Assembly: GCF_011758745.1 (NCBI RefSeq)
Contig: NZ_JAANOV010000001.1
Span: 1,240,001 to 1,304,000, forward strand
Direction of reading: 5' to 3'
DNA: 64,000 nucleotides
From: Amycolatopsis granulosa
GTDB lineage: Bacteria; Actinomycetota; Actinomycetes; Mycobacteriales; Pseudonocardiaceae
The notes below the pieces were generated by a model. The model saw nothing but the letters and a program-made list of their open reading frames with translations. It had not been told where the DNA came from and did not search any database. Of the stretch, positions 34,301-42,503 are shown piece by piece. Position numbers and translations under genes: made by a program. Position 1 is the stretch's first letter. Every line of letters begins with the position of its first letter.

Positions 34301-34694
34301 CCGGCAGGTGCTCGGGCCCGCGGCGCGGCAGGGTCAGCACGCGCGGCGCCCACAGCAGGACCATCTGGAAGGCCAGGTCCATCAGCAGCCCGGCGGCCTG
34401 GAACAGGATGAGCGTGTTCAGGGCGGCGCGCTTGCGCCGCCGCAGGGCCGCGCCGAGCACGGCCAGGACCAGCGCGATGAGGATGTTGGCGTCGACGGGG
34501 AGGTTCAGCAGCGAGAACAACCCCACGGTCCAGCGGTAGAAGTCGTGGTGCGAGCCGCCGCCCAGCAGCAGCACCACCGAGGCCAGCGCGCCGAGCTGGA
34601 CGACGGTGGCGAGCACGCCGGCCGCCTTGCCGCGCCAGCGTGGCACGGGTGGCCGGGTACCGGTGGCCGGCTCAGAGGCTGGTGTCGGTGCCAT
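31377..34694 (-). CDS. lysX: Bifunctional lysylphosphatidylglycerol synthase / lysine-tRNA ligase LysX
   Basis: A 1105-residue membrane protein similar in size to mycobacterial LysX. The N-terminal 220-240 residues form a multi-helix membrane region of MprF type. A DUF2156 transferase domain follows (GGRAAVTYRVLGGASIASAD, FSLSGPHRRSVRQAARRIER), then a class II lysyl-tRNA synthetase with OB fold (KVRVAGRVMAIRDLGGICFA) and motifs NFRNEGVDATHNPEFTMLEA and GLGLGIDRLVMML. It charges tRNA with lysine and transfers lysine to phosphatidylglycerol, reducing membrane negative charge and cationic-peptide sensitivity. Its ATG lies inside the 3' end of the esterase gene (23-bp overlap), so the two are co-expressed. 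Confidence 0.95.
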   Translation of the reverse strand: MAPTPASEPATGTRPPVPRWRGKAAGVLATVVQLGALASVVLLLGGGSHHDFYRWTVGLFSLLNLPVDANILIALVLAVLGAALRRRKRAALNTLILFQAAGLLMDLAFQMVLLWAPRVLTLPRRGPEHLPATLWALTGAEVVAVALIVLLLALRPAFPARLAPGAWRHALVVGVAGFGATILLGWGLLEVFPGTLSGLGDAFLWSVNHSTGELLQLRRLGVREGPGWIDALLDLGATCSAVATLWVFFRGVHVQQRRTDADELRLRALLAEHGDDDSLGYFATRRDKSVVFAPGGRAAVTYRVLGGASIASADPVGDPAAWGQAIQAWLAQAHTYGWVTGVLGASERGARAYVRAGMKALELGDEAILDIRDFSLSGPHRRSVRQAARRIERAGYTVRIRRHADIPRSEMDELLVHAQRWRDAGTERGFSMALSRLGDPADGRCVMVEAFDAEGRLRGLLSFVPWGRRGLSLDLMRRDRTADNGLNEYMIVQLVLAAAQLGVQRVSLNFAMFRAVFAAGERIGAGPVLRAWRAVLGVASRFFQLESLYRSNAKYGPDWEPRFLCYRAARGLGRIGLVAAALEGFLPGGARHRAISAEGVGEEFLVRLREIEAARPETRPVRRPEQVRVRVAKLDRLRHAGVDPYPAGFDRDTSLREIRAGFDGLPPDTRTGHKVRVAGRVMAIRDLGGICFARLQDGEAQLQLMLGDDPLWRDGVDLGDHVGAVGEVVTSRRGELSVLVSDWTVTAKCLHPLPDKRKGLADPETRVRQRYLDLIVNPASAEMLRLRSAVVRSVREGLQAHGFLEVETPMLQAVHGGANARPFVTHINAYDMRMYLRIAPELYLKRLCVAGVDRVFELNRNFRNEGVDATHNPEFTMLEAYQAYADYETMRALARSLIQEAAVAAYGKPVACRPDLGEVDLSGQWPVVRVYDAVSAALGETVTPDTPAEQLRAWCHAAGVPAVDEAGHGDLVGRAFEHLVEPATVEPTFYIDYPADTSPLTRPHRLDPRLAERWDLIAFGAEIGTAYTELTDPLEQRRRLEEQSLRAASGDIEAMELDEDFLLALEHGMPPTGGLGLGIDRLVMMLTGASIRQSLAFPFARPAPR

Positions 34695-35892
34695 GAAGCG
34701 CTCCGGGTGATCCGGTGTCGGGCAGGGGCCACGCCGGGATGGTTCCGGCGTTCTGCCCAGTGACGTCCGGGCCGGCCACCGGGTTGCCCAGCTGGCTCCC
34801 CAGCCAGTTCAGCACGTCCGGCAGCTCCGCGCGCACCGTGGCCAGGTTGTGCCCCGCGGCGGGCAGGACCCGGGTGGTCAGTTCCGCCGGTGGTGCGGCC
34901 GCGGCGCGGAGGCGGTCCAGCGCCGCGCACTCGTCGCCGGCGGAGGCGTCGGCGACGGCCAGCAGCCGCAGCGGCGCGGGGTGGTCGCGCAGGATCGCGG
35001 ACACGTCGTTGGCGCGGCGCAGGTCCTCCCGGCCGCGGAAGAGATCGCCGGTCTGCGCGTCGTGCGGGGTCACGTCGTAGCCGTTCATGCTGACCGCGGT
35101 GGCGTACCACTGCGGGTGGCGGGCGGCGAGGTCGAGCGCGCAGTACCCGCCGGAGGACCATCCGGCCGCGGACCAGCCCTGCCGGTCCACGCGCACGCGC
35201 AGGTGGTCGCGCGCCCATCCGCGCAGGTCGGCGGAGAGGAAGGTGTCGTCGTCCGGACCGCCCGCGGCGTCCACGCACTCCGAGTCGTGCGTCAGCCGGG
35301 GTTCCCCGTTGGGGTCGGGCACGATCACCACGACCGGGGGCAGCCGGTGGGCGGCGATCGCGGCGTCGAGCTGCTCGGGCAGGCCGTAGAGCGTCGCGAC
35401 CTGACGCGGCTCGCCGGGGAAGTGCGGGATCCACTCCACCACGGGGAACCGGAAACCGGCCCACTCCGGCTGCGTGTAGGCCGCGGGCAGGTAGACGTCG
35501 ACGTCGCGGGTCATCCCGGTGCGCTTGCCGGTGACGGTGAGGTGCACCAGCGAGCCGAGCCCGCCGCCCGCCCGGTCGCTGGCCGTGGTCATGGCGCGCC
35601 CGAGGTCGCGGCCGTCCGGCCCGCCCTCCGCGACCGTGCCCTCGGCCGGATCGGGCGAGGTGCCCAGCAGGGACCCGAGCGTCGGGTAGAAGCTGCCGGC
35701 GGAGTTCACCGCCGATCCGCAGGCGAGCACCACGGCGACCACGGCCACGACCGTCGTCACGACCCGGCCGGTGACGCGGCGGCGGCGCCACCGGTCCCAG
35801 GCCCAGGGCACGAGGGCGACACAGACGAGCGCGACGACGGCCGCCCCGACCACGAACGGGGGCGTGTCGATCCGGATGGCGGAGGCGTGCAC
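34672..35892 (-). CDS. Membrane-anchored esterase-family hydrolase (A)
   Basis: A 406-residue protein with two N-terminal membrane helices (about 13-33 and 42-62) and an extracytoplasmic alpha/beta hydrolase of the PF00756 esterase type. The nucleophile elbow is AAGWSSGGYCALDLA, a DSECVD loop precedes it, and the catalytic His is in LPAAGHNLATV. It ends inside lysX. Aminoacyl-phosphatidylglycerol hydrolases in Pseudomonas are periplasmic and encoded beside the synthase, so this enzyme may trim lysyl-PG; a lipid acyltransferase role is an alternative. GTG 35892 lies 6 bases after TAGATT, so it is probably leaderless. Confidence 0.82.
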   Translation of the reverse strand: MHASAIRIDTPPFVVGAAVVALVCVALVPWAWDRWRRRRVTGRVVTTVVAVVAVVLACGSAVNSAGSFYPTLGSLLGTSPDPAEGTVAEGGPDGRDLGRAMTTASDRAGGGLGSLVHLTVTGKRTGMTRDVDVYLPAAYTQPEWAGFRFPVVEWIPHFPGEPRQVATLYGLPEQLDAAIAAHRLPPVVVIVPDPNGEPRLTHDSECVDAAGGPDDDTFLSADLRGWARDHLRVRVDRQGWSAAGWSSGGYCALDLAARHPQWYATAVSMNGYDVTPHDAQTGDLFRGREDLRRANDVSAILRDHPAPLRLLAVADASAGDECAALDRLRAAAAPPAELTTRVLPAAGHNLATVRAELPDVLNWLGSQLGNPVAGPDVTGQNAGTIPAWPLPDTGSPGALHGTDTSL

Positions 35893-35898
35893 GCCGTC

Positions 35899-35904
35899 AA
35901 TCTA
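35899..35904 (-). promoter_or_regulatory. -10 element of esterase A gene, leaderless type
   Basis: TAGATT on the minus strand, six bases before the GTG start. The 15 bases TAGATTGACGGCGTG match the corresponding TACATTGACGCCGTG of esterase B (42509 downwards) at 13 positions, indicating a conserved promoter-start region between paralogues. Confidence 0.6.
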
Positions 35905-35952
35905 GCCGTGATCGGGAACCGGGTCCGGCCGCCCTACCAGCCTGGACATCGT

Positions 35953-35968
35953 TCAGCGTCCGCTCAGG
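35953..35968 (-). promoter_or_regulatory. CTGA direct-repeat box upstream of esterase A
   Basis: On the sense (minus) strand this reads CCTGAGCGGACGCTGA: two CTGA units 11 bp apart, about 61 bp from the start codon. Esterase B has CCTGAGAGGACGCTGA at nearly the same distance, 15 of 16 bases identical. Direct repeats one helical turn apart suit an OmpR-family response regulator such as the one at 39524. Confidence 0.55.
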
Positions 35969-36107
35969 AACCGCCGCCTAGGCTCGCCGCGGGCGCGGTG
36001 TACCCCGCGTCGCGTACGCATGCCGTTCTCAGGGTCCGCACAGCCTTCGCGGCGCACAGTGGTCACACAGTGGCCACGACGTGACCGACCCGGAAGGAGA
36101 CCCGCCC

Positions 36108-37382
36108 GTGCGCCTGGGTTCCCCAGTGCTCGACGAACGGCGAGCCCGGACCGCTCCCCCGCACCAGCCGCCGCGCACGCGGCTCGCGGTGGCGCTCGCC
36201 CGCGTCGCGGCCGGGGCGTCCCGCCGGTTCGGCGCGGGCTCGGGCGGGGTCATCGGGGGCCGGGTCGCCGCCGCGCTGGACCCGGACGTGCTGCGGCACC
36301 TCGGCCGCGGCCGGACCGTCGTGCTGGTGACCGGCACGAACGGCAAGACCACGACGGCACTCATGCTGTCCCGCATCCTGGCCGCGGCCGGACCGGTCGC
36401 GGCCAACAGCGACGGCGCCAACATGCCGGACGGGATCATCGCCGCCCTCGCGCAGCGGCCGGACGCGCCGCTGGCCGTCCTGGAGATCGACGAGAACTAC
36501 GTGGCCGAGGTCGCGTGCCGGCTGGAACCCGCCTGCCTGGTGCTGCTCAACCTCAGCCGCGACCAGCTCGACCGGGTCGGCGAGGTGCGTTCCGTGGAGC
36601 GCGCGCTGCGGCAGGCGATCGCCGGGCTGCCCGACACGGCGGTGGTGGCGAACTGCGACGACCCGCTCGCCACCTCCGCGGCCATGGCCTCGGCCCGGCC
36701 GGTCTGGGTGAGCGCGGGCGGGAGCTGGGCCGAGGACTCGCGGGCGTGCGGCCGGTGCGGGCAGCCGATCGACCACGACGGGCTGGGATGGCGCTGCGGG
36801 TGCGGGCTGGCGCGGCCCCGGCCGGACTGGGTGCTGGCCGACGGCGCGGCGGTGAGCGCGGACGGCCGGACCGTCCCGATCGACTTGCGGCTGCCCGGGC
36901 GCGCGAACGCCGCGAACGCGACGATGGCGGTCGCCGCGGCCGCGCTGCTCGGGCTCGACCCCGCCGCGGCCGGGCAGCGCCTGGCCACGATCACCGATGT
37001 CGCCGGCCGGTACCGGCAGACCACGCTGGCCGGGCACCCGGTGCGGATCCTGCTGGCCAAGAACCCGGCCGGGTGGCGGGAGACACTGCCGCTGCTGGAC
37101 GAGCGGTCCGCGGTGGTGGTCGCGGTGAACGGGCGCGAGGCGGACGGGCGGGACCTGTCCTGGCTGTGGGACGTGCCGTTCGAGCTGTTGCGCGGCCGCC
37201 CGGTGGTGGCCGCCGGGGAACGGTCGGCCGACCTGGCGGTGCGGCTGACCTACGCCGGGGTCGAGCACCAGCGGTGCACCGACCCGGTGCGGGCCGTCGA
37301 GGGGCTGGCGCCCGGCCCGGTCGAGCTGGTCGCGAACTACACCGCCTTCCGGCAACTGGGGCAGCGGATCGGCGATGGGTGA
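36108..37382 (+). CDS. murT: Lipid II isoglutaminyl synthase, MurT subunit
   Basis: A 424-residue Mur-ligase-like subunit that, with GatD, amidates the alpha-carboxyl of D-glutamate in lipid II. The ATP-binding motif is VLVTGTNGKTTTALM. The zinc-ribbon insertion typical of MurT is present (CGRCGQPI then WRCGCG). LPGRANAANATMAVAAAALL and DVAGRYRQ belong to the Mur central and C-terminal domains (DUF1727). GTG 36108 has AAGGAG at an 8-base spacing; an upstream in-frame GTG at 36081 lacks one. It overlaps gatD by 8 bp. Cytoplasmic. Confidence 0.93.
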   Translation: MRLGSPVLDERRARTAPPHQPPRTRLAVALARVAAGASRRFGAGSGGVIGGRVAAALDPDVLRHLGRGRTVVLVTGTNGKTTTALMLSRILAAAGPVAANSDGANMPDGIIAALAQRPDAPLAVLEIDENYVAEVACRLEPACLVLLNLSRDQLDRVGEVRSVERALRQAIAGLPDTAVVANCDDPLATSAAMASARPVWVSAGGSWAEDSRACGRCGQPIDHDGLGWRCGCGLARPRPDWVLADGAAVSADGRTVPIDLRLPGRANAANATMAVAAAALLGLDPAAAGQRLATITDVAGRYRQTTLAGHPVRILLAKNPAGWRETLPLLDERSAVVVAVNGREADGRDLSWLWDVPFELLRGRPVVAAGERSADLAVRLTYAGVEHQRCTDPVRAVEGLAPGPVELVANYTAFRQLGQRIGDG

Positions 37383-38097
37383 ATCGGTGCTGCGGATCGG
37401 GCTCGTCCTGCCGGACGTGCTGGGGACCTACGGCGACTCGGGCAACGCCACCGTGCTGCGGCAGCGGCTGCGGTGGCGCGGGATGCCCGCGGAGGTGCTC
37501 GAGATCGGCTACGGGCAGCCGGTGCCGGACAGCCTCGACGCCTACCTGCTCGGCGGTGGCGAGGACGAGGCGCAGGCGCTGGCCTGCGACTACCTGCGTG
37601 CGCACCCGGGACTGTGCCGGGCGGCCGCGCGGGGGTCGGTCGTGTTCGGCGTGTGCGCCGGGCTGCAGATCCTCGGCACCTCGTTCGTCACCGGGGACGG
37701 CCGCCGTCACGACGGGCTCGGCCTGCTCGACGCGACCACCACGCCGGGCCGGCGGCGCGCGGTCGGCGAGGTGGTGGTGGACACCGCGGGCGGGGTCGGC
37801 GTCGGCCCGCTGACCGGGTTCGAGAACCACCTGGGGATCACCGCGGTCGGCCCGGGCAGCGTGCCGCTCGGTCAGGTGAGCGCCGGTGCCGGGAACGGTG
37901 ACGGCGGGGACGGCGCGGTCACCGGCCAGGTGCTGGCGACCTACCTGCACGGCCCGGTCCTGGCGCGCAACCCCGCCCTGGCCGACCTGCTGATCGGCTG
38001 GATGACCGGCGCCCCGCCGGCCGCGCTGCCGATGCCGGAGGTGGACGAGCTGCGCCGCGAGCGGTTACGGGCCGCGCGCGGCGGGACCCGGCGGTGA
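37375..38097 (+). CDS. gatD: Lipid II isoglutaminyl synthase, GatD glutamine amidotransferase subunit
   Basis: A 240-residue CobB/CobQ-type glutaminase supplying ammonia to MurT. The nucleophile Cys is near 94 in VFGVCAGLQILG and the catalytic His near 192 in ATYLHGPVLARNP. The start region LRIGLVLPDVLGTYGDSGNA is diagnostic of GatD. Translation is coupled to murT (ATG within the murT 3' end). Amidation of the peptidoglycan stem is important for cross-linking and for resistance to some cell-wall-active agents. Confidence 0.93.
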   Translation: MGESVLRIGLVLPDVLGTYGDSGNATVLRQRLRWRGMPAEVLEIGYGQPVPDSLDAYLLGGGEDEAQALACDYLRAHPGLCRAAARGSVVFGVCAGLQILGTSFVTGDGRRHDGLGLLDATTTPGRRRAVGEVVVDTAGGVGVGPLTGFENHLGITAVGPGSVPLGQVSAGAGNGDGGDGAVTGQVLATYLHGPVLARNPALADLLIGWMTGAPPAALPMPEVDELRRERLRAARGGTRR

Positions 38098-38123
38098 CGC
38101 GCCGCTTTCCCTACGCTGCGGGC

Positions 38124-39524
38124 ATGACGGCTGTGCTGGCCCGCCTGGGTGTGCGCACCCGGACGACGCTGGTGGCGGTCACCGCGGTGGCCGCCGCGAT
38201 CGTGGTCGCGGGTGTCGTCGTGGTGCTGCTGCTCGGCTGGTCGCTGGACAAGTCCACCACCGAGGACGCGCGCAGCGCCGGCCTCCAGGTGGTGCACGAG
38301 ATCGCCCGGGAGGGCGCCCGGGACCTGACCGGCACCGACGTCGCCGGCAGCGGTGACTCCGCCTCCGTGCTCCAGGTGCTCGGCGCGCAGGGGCAGGTGG
38401 TGGCGGCCGACCCGGCGCTGGGCGGGCAGCCGCCGCTGACGCCGGTGCGGCCGGCTCCCGGCCACGAGGTGGTGGAGACCGTCGCGCTGACGGTGAACGG
38501 CGCGAGCGCGGACTACCGGCTGGTGTCGACCGGCGTCGCGGGCCCCGGCGGTCCGTACACCGTCGTGTCGGCACGCTCGCTGGCTCCGGTGACCGAGGCG
38601 CTCACCCGCCTGTCGCTGCTGTTCGCCGCCGCGGCGCTGCCGATGCTCGGCATCTCCGCGCTGACCGTGTACCGCGCGGTCGGATCGGCGCTGGGGCCGG
38701 TGGAACGGATGCGCCGCACGGTCTCCGAGATCACCACCCGCGATCTGGAGCGCCGGGTGGACGTGCCGCCCGGCCGGGACGAGGTGCACCGGCTGGCGGT
38801 GACGCTGAACTCGATGCTGGACCGGCTGGCCTCCGCGCAGGGCGCGCAGCGGCGATTCGTCTCCGACGCCAGCCACGAGCTGCGCTCCCCGGTCAACACC
38901 ATCTCCACCGCGCTGGAGGTGGCCGAGCACCACCCGGAGGCGATGAGCGGGGACGAGCTGGTCGGCGTGGTGGCGCGGGAGACGAGCCGGCTGCGCGAGC
39001 TGGTCGACGACCTGCTGCTGCTGGCCCGCACCGACGACACGACCGACAACCCGCACCACGGCGAGGTGGACCTGGACGACCTGGCGCGGACCGAGGCGGA
39101 GCGGGCCCGGTCGACGGTCGGGCTGCGGGTGGAGATCCGGACCGAGCCGGTGAAGGTGACCGGCAACGCCGCGCAGCTGCGGCGCGCGATCCGCAACCTG
39201 GTGGACAACGCGCGTGAGCACGCCGCGAGCCGGATCACCGTGCGCACCGGCAGCGACGGGGCCGCCGCGCTGGTCGAGGTCGGCGACGACGGCCCCGGCG
39301 TGCCGGCGGAGGACCGGGAACGGATTTTCCAGCGGTTCGTGCGGCGGGACGACTCGCGGCACCACAACACGTCCGGGACCGGTGGGTCGGCCGGGCTGGG
39401 ACTGGCGATCGTGGCGGGCATCGCGGCCCGGCACGGCGGTACCGCCGAATGCGGGGACAGCGGTGATCCGGCCTGCCCCGGCGCGCGGTTCCGCATCCGG
39501 CTGCCGTTGCGGGAGGAGCCCTGA
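38124..39524 (+). CDS. Sensor histidine kinase, OmpR-partner type
   Basis: A 466-residue membrane kinase: first helix at about 13-38, an extracytoplasmic loop of about 120 residues, a second helix (about 162-184), HAMP (185-240), dimerisation domain with phospho-His near 251 in SDASHELRSP and a catalytic domain (N box NLVDNAREHA, G boxes VGDDGPGV and GSAGLGLAI). TACGCT (38112-38117) lies 6 bases before ATG 38124, suggesting a leaderless start and its own promoter; GTG 38094 overlapping the gatD stop would add ten residues. Followed directly by its response regulator. Its position among envelope-charge genes suggests it senses envelope stress. Confidence 0.88.
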   Translation: MTAVLARLGVRTRTTLVAVTAVAAAIVVAGVVVVLLLGWSLDKSTTEDARSAGLQVVHEIAREGARDLTGTDVAGSGDSASVLQVLGAQGQVVAADPALGGQPPLTPVRPAPGHEVVETVALTVNGASADYRLVSTGVAGPGGPYTVVSARSLAPVTEALTRLSLLFAAAALPMLGISALTVYRAVGSALGPVERMRRTVSEITTRDLERRVDVPPGRDEVHRLAVTLNSMLDRLASAQGAQRRFVSDASHELRSPVNTISTALEVAEHHPEAMSGDELVGVVARETSRLRELVDDLLLLARTDDTTDNPHHGEVDLDDLARTEAERARSTVGLRVEIRTEPVKVTGNAAQLRRAIRNLVDNAREHAASRITVRTGSDGAAALVEVGDDGPGVPAEDRERIFQRFVRRDDSRHHNTSGTGGSAGLGLAIVAGIAARHGGTAECGDSGDPACPGARFRIRLPLREEP

Positions 39525-40183
39525 TGCGTGTGCTGGTCGTGGAGGACGAGCAGGTGTTCGCCGAAACCCTGCGCAAGGGACTGACCGCGGAGGGTTTCGC
39601 GGTCGAGGTCGCGCACACGGGCCCGGACGGCCTGTGGCTGGCGCGGGAGCAGCAGTTCGACGTCGTCGTGCTCGATCTGATGCTGCCCGGCCTGTCCGGG
39701 TACGAGGTGCTCAAGCGGCTGCGGCAGAGCGAGAACTGGACGCCGGTGCTGGTGCTGACCGCGAAGGACGGTGAGTACGACGAGGCGGACGCGTTCGACC
39801 TGGGCGCCGACGACTACCTCACGAAGCCGTTCTCCTACGTGGTGCTGCTCGCCCGGTTGCGGGCGCTGCTGCGGCGGGGAGCGCCGGAGCGGCCCGCCGT
39901 GCTCACCCTGGCGGATCTGCGGCTGGACCCGGCGGCGCGGACGGTGCACCGCGGCGACCGCGAGATCGAGCTGACCGCGCGCGAGTTCGGTCTGCTGGAG
40001 TTCCTGCTGCGACGGCGCGGCGAGGCGCTGAGCAAGCGGGAGATCCTCACCCACGTGTGGGACGCCCACTACGACGGTGACGAGAACATCGTCGAGGTCT
40101 ACGTCGGCTACCTGCGGCGCAAGATCGGCCCGGACCTGATCCAGACCCTGCGCGGGGTGGGATACCGCTTGTCGGCGCCCTGA
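39524..40183 (+). CDS. OmpR-family response regulator
   Basis: A 219-residue regulator: receiver domain with phospho-Asp 51 (VVVLDLMLPGLSGYE) and KPF switch (DDYLTKPFSY), then a winged-helix DNA-binding domain (ELTAREFGLLEFLLRRRGEA, VEVYVGYLRRKIGPDLIQTL, RGVGYRL). Its ATG shares one base with the kinase stop. OmpR-family proteins bind tandem direct repeats. CTGA repeats occur immediately downstream of this gene and upstream of the two other esterase genes, making them candidate targets. Confidence 0.93.
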   Translation: MRVLVVEDEQVFAETLRKGLTAEGFAVEVAHTGPDGLWLAREQQFDVVVLDLMLPGLSGYEVLKRLRQSENWTPVLVLTAKDGEYDEADAFDLGADDYLTKPFSYVVLLARLRALLRRGAPERPAVLTLADLRLDPAARTVHRGDREIELTAREFGLLEFLLRRRGEALSKREILTHVWDAHYDGDENIVEVYVGYLRRKIGPDLIQTLRGVGYRLSAP

Positions 40184-40219
40184 CCCCGGCCCTGATTCGG
40201 GAGCCCTGACCCGCCCTGA
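40180..40219 (+). promoter_or_regulatory. Four CTGA repeats upstream of esterase C
   Basis: CTGA at 40180, 40192, 40206 and 40216, the last two as CCCTGACCCGCCCTGACC (10-bp spacing), lie 46-85 bp before ATG 40265. The first overlaps the response-regulator stop codon. They resemble the CTGA-n7-CTGA boxes of esterases A and B, but spacing differs (12, 14, 10), so common regulation is only a hypothesis. Confidence 0.4.
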
Positions 40220-40264
40220 CCAGCGCCGTCGCCGCGAGGTGGCGGGACGGGTGATGATGGTGGG

Positions 40265-41416
40265 ATGAACGGGTTCGCGGCGGACGTCACGGTCCCGGCG
40301 GACGTGGCGCGCTACTGCCGCGCCACCGGGCCGTTCGAATCGCCGCTGATCTGGCTGGGGTTCGGCGCGGCCGCGGTCGTGCTGCTGGTGGTGGCGCTGC
40401 GGTGGCGGCACCGGCGGCGGATCCGGCGGCGGGCGCGGGTCGCCGCGGCGCTCTGCCTGCTGGTGGCCGCCCTGACCGGGGTCAACGGCTACGTCGGGTA
40501 CGTGCGCGACCGGCACGACTTCGCGATGCTGCTGGAACGCGCGGACGGCCCGGCAGCCGCGCTGGGCCGGCTGGTCGACGACGGCGGGGACCCGCACGTC
40601 CGGCGCGCCGACCGGCGCACGCCCGCCGGTCCGGACGCCCCGCGGCTGGACTCGTTCGACCTGGCCGACCCTGCCGACGGGATCCCCTCCGGGCGGATCT
40701 ACGTCCTGCTGCCGCCCGGCTACGCCGATTCCACGCGCTCCTACCCGGTGGTCTACCTGCTGCACGGCTACCCGTTCGGGTCCTCCCAGGACTGGCTGAC
40801 CGCGGGTGACGCGCCCGGCACGCTGGACCTGCTCTACCGCCACCACGCGATCCCGCCGATGATCGTGGTGAGCGCCGATCTGACCGCCGGGCAGCCGGAA
40901 CGCGACTGGGAGGGCCTGGACCTGCCCGGCGGGCCGAAGCTGGAGACGTTCCTGACCGGACCGGTGGTGTCCGCTGTGGACGGCCGCTACCGCACGGTGC
41001 GCGACCGCGCCGCCCGCGCGCTCGGCGGGATGTCCGGTGGGGCGTTCGCCGCGCTGAACATCGGGCTGCACCACACCGGCGAGTTCGGCGTGCTGCTGCT
41101 CACCCTGCCCTACGACGCGCCCGGGGACGTCCGGGCGCAGTTCCACGGCGACACCGCCGCGATCGAGCGCAACACCCCGCGCGACTACCTGCGCGGGATG
41201 GTGTTCCCCGATCCGGTCGCGGTGTTCGTCGCGGCCGGGTCGCACGACGGCGGGGACGTGGCCCGGGCGCGGGAGCTGGCCGGGAGGCTGACCGCCGACG
41301 GGCAGCGCGCGACGGTGCACGTCGAACCGGGTCTCCCGCACACCTGGCGGACCGCGCGCGCCACCCTGCCCTACCTGCTGGTGTTCGCCGGGAACACCTT
41401 CCCGGCGGTGGGGTGA
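40265..41416 (+). CDS. Membrane-anchored esterase-family hydrolase (C)
   Basis: A 383-residue protein with two N-terminal membrane helices (about 28-46 and 58-78) and an outer PF00756-type esterase domain. YPVVYLLHGYPFGSSQDW holds the oxyanion-loop region, RALGGMSGGAFAALNIGLHH the nucleophile Ser, and GLPHTWRTARATLPYLL the terminal catalytic His. GATGAT is located 6 bases before ATG, so initiation may be leaderless. It follows the two-component system in the same direction and converges with paralogue B with an 11-bp gap. Substrate unknown; lipid or cell-wall esters are plausible for this topology. Confidence 0.82.
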   Translation: MNGFAADVTVPADVARYCRATGPFESPLIWLGFGAAAVVLLVVALRWRHRRRIRRRARVAAALCLLVAALTGVNGYVGYVRDRHDFAMLLERADGPAAALGRLVDDGGDPHVRRADRRTPAGPDAPRLDSFDLADPADGIPSGRIYVLLPPGYADSTRSYPVVYLLHGYPFGSSQDWLTAGDAPGTLDLLYRHHAIPPMIVVSADLTAGQPERDWEGLDLPGGPKLETFLTGPVVSAVDGRYRTVRDRAARALGGMSGGAFAALNIGLHHTGEFGVLLLTLPYDAPGDVRAQFHGDTAAIERNTPRDYLRGMVFPDPVAVFVAAGSHDGGDVARARELAGRLTADGQRATVHVEPGLPHTWRTARATLPYLLVFAGNTFPAVG

Positions 41417-41427
41417 GCCGGGGTGCG

Positions 41428-42495
41428 TCAGCCGGACAGCCGGGCCACGAGCCAGGGCAGCGCGTCGGCGAACGCCTGCCGCCACAGGAAGAAGTCGTGC
41501 CCCCCGCCGGGCACCACGACCAGGCGGGTGGCGATGCCCGCGGCGGCGGCCCTCGGTTCGAGCTGCTGCGCGGCGGCGAGCGGGTCGCCGTCGGCGTCGC
41601 CGACCTCGAACCACCCGCCGAGCCCGGGATACCGGCGGTGGGTCAGCAGCCAGGCCGGCTCGTGCGCGTCGAACTCGGCGGCCGAACCGGAGAACAGCGC
41701 CGGGATGGTGTCTCCGACGTCGTTGCCGTCACCCGTGCGGGGCCCGGCCAGCCCGCTGAAGTCGGCGAAGGTACCGAAAATCCGGGGATGGCGCAGCGCG
41801 AGCGTGAGCGCGCAGGAACCGCCCTCGGACAATCCGGCCACGGCCCAGTGCCGCCCGGCAGGGCGGGTGAAGAACCGGCTGGTGACGAACGAGGTCACGT
41901 CCTGCGTCAGGTAGGTCTCGGCCTGCCCGGCCGGGCCGTCGACGCATTCGCTGTCGGCGTCGAAGGCCCCGTTGATGTCGGGCATCACCACGATCGGGGC
42001 GGTGCCGCCGTGGGCGGCGGCCCAGGCGTCCAGGGTGGCGGTGGCGCCACCGCCGTCGGTCCAGTCGCCGGGTGCGCCCGGAGTGCCGTGCAGGAGCACC
42101 ACGACCGGCAGGTTCGGCCGGGGCCGGGCGAACCACGCGGGCGGGAGGTAGACCTGGGCCGGCCGAGCCGCGAAGTGCGCGGCGCGCGCGGGGATGGTGA
42201 GGGTGACGAGCTGCCCGGACCCGGGCACGCCGGCGCGATCGAGCTGCTGCAGGGACGCGGCGTCGCGGCCGGGCAGCCCGATCGCCTGCCCGACGGTGAG
42301 GTAGTAGCCGTAGGACGCGTTGACCGCGGCGAGCACGTTCGCCGCGGCCAGCACCACGGCCACGGCGGTGAGCGCGACCCGCGCCCACCGCCGTCGCAGC
42401 CGCCAGACGAGCACCCCGGCGACGACCAGCGCGGCCAGCAGCACGACCCGCACCGGCCACCAGCCGGTCAGCGACATTTCGGCAAGGGTGGTCAC
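41428..42495 (-). CDS. Membrane-anchored esterase-family hydrolase (B)
   Basis: A 355-residue paralogue of the LysX-linked esterase A. Two N-terminal membrane helices (about 14-32 and 39-60) precede the hydrolase domain. The domain shows LPVVVLLHGTPGAPGDWTD, the DSECVD loop shared with A, the nucleophile elbow AVAGLSEGGSCALTLAL and the His in VPGGGHDFFLW. GTG 42495 is preceded by TACATT in a -10 position, with the same downstream bases as in gene A, supporting leaderless expression. The CTGA repeat box lies about 58 bp upstream, overlapping the stop codon of the lactate permease gene. Confidence 0.83.
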   Translation of the reverse strand: MTTLAEMSLTGWWPVRVVLLAALVVAGVLVWRLRRRWARVALTAVAVVLAAANVLAAVNASYGYYLTVGQAIGLPGRDAASLQQLDRAGVPGSGQLVTLTIPARAAHFAARPAQVYLPPAWFARPRPNLPVVVLLHGTPGAPGDWTDGGGATATLDAWAAAHGGTAPIVVMPDINGAFDADSECVDGPAGQAETYLTQDVTSFVTSRFFTRPAGRHWAVAGLSEGGSCALTLALRHPRIFGTFADFSGLAGPRTGDGNDVGDTIPALFSGSAAEFDAHEPAWLLTHRRYPGLGGWFEVGDADGDPLAAAQQLEPRAAAAGIATRLVVVPGGGHDFFLWRQAFADALPWLVARLSG

Positions 42496-42503
42496 ACGGC
42501 GTC

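Noticed and set aside
30438..34763. A 1441-codon open frame on the plus strand
   Set aside because: It is antisense to lysX and composed of Arg/Pro/His-rich sequence; such long shadows are expected in very GC-rich DNA.
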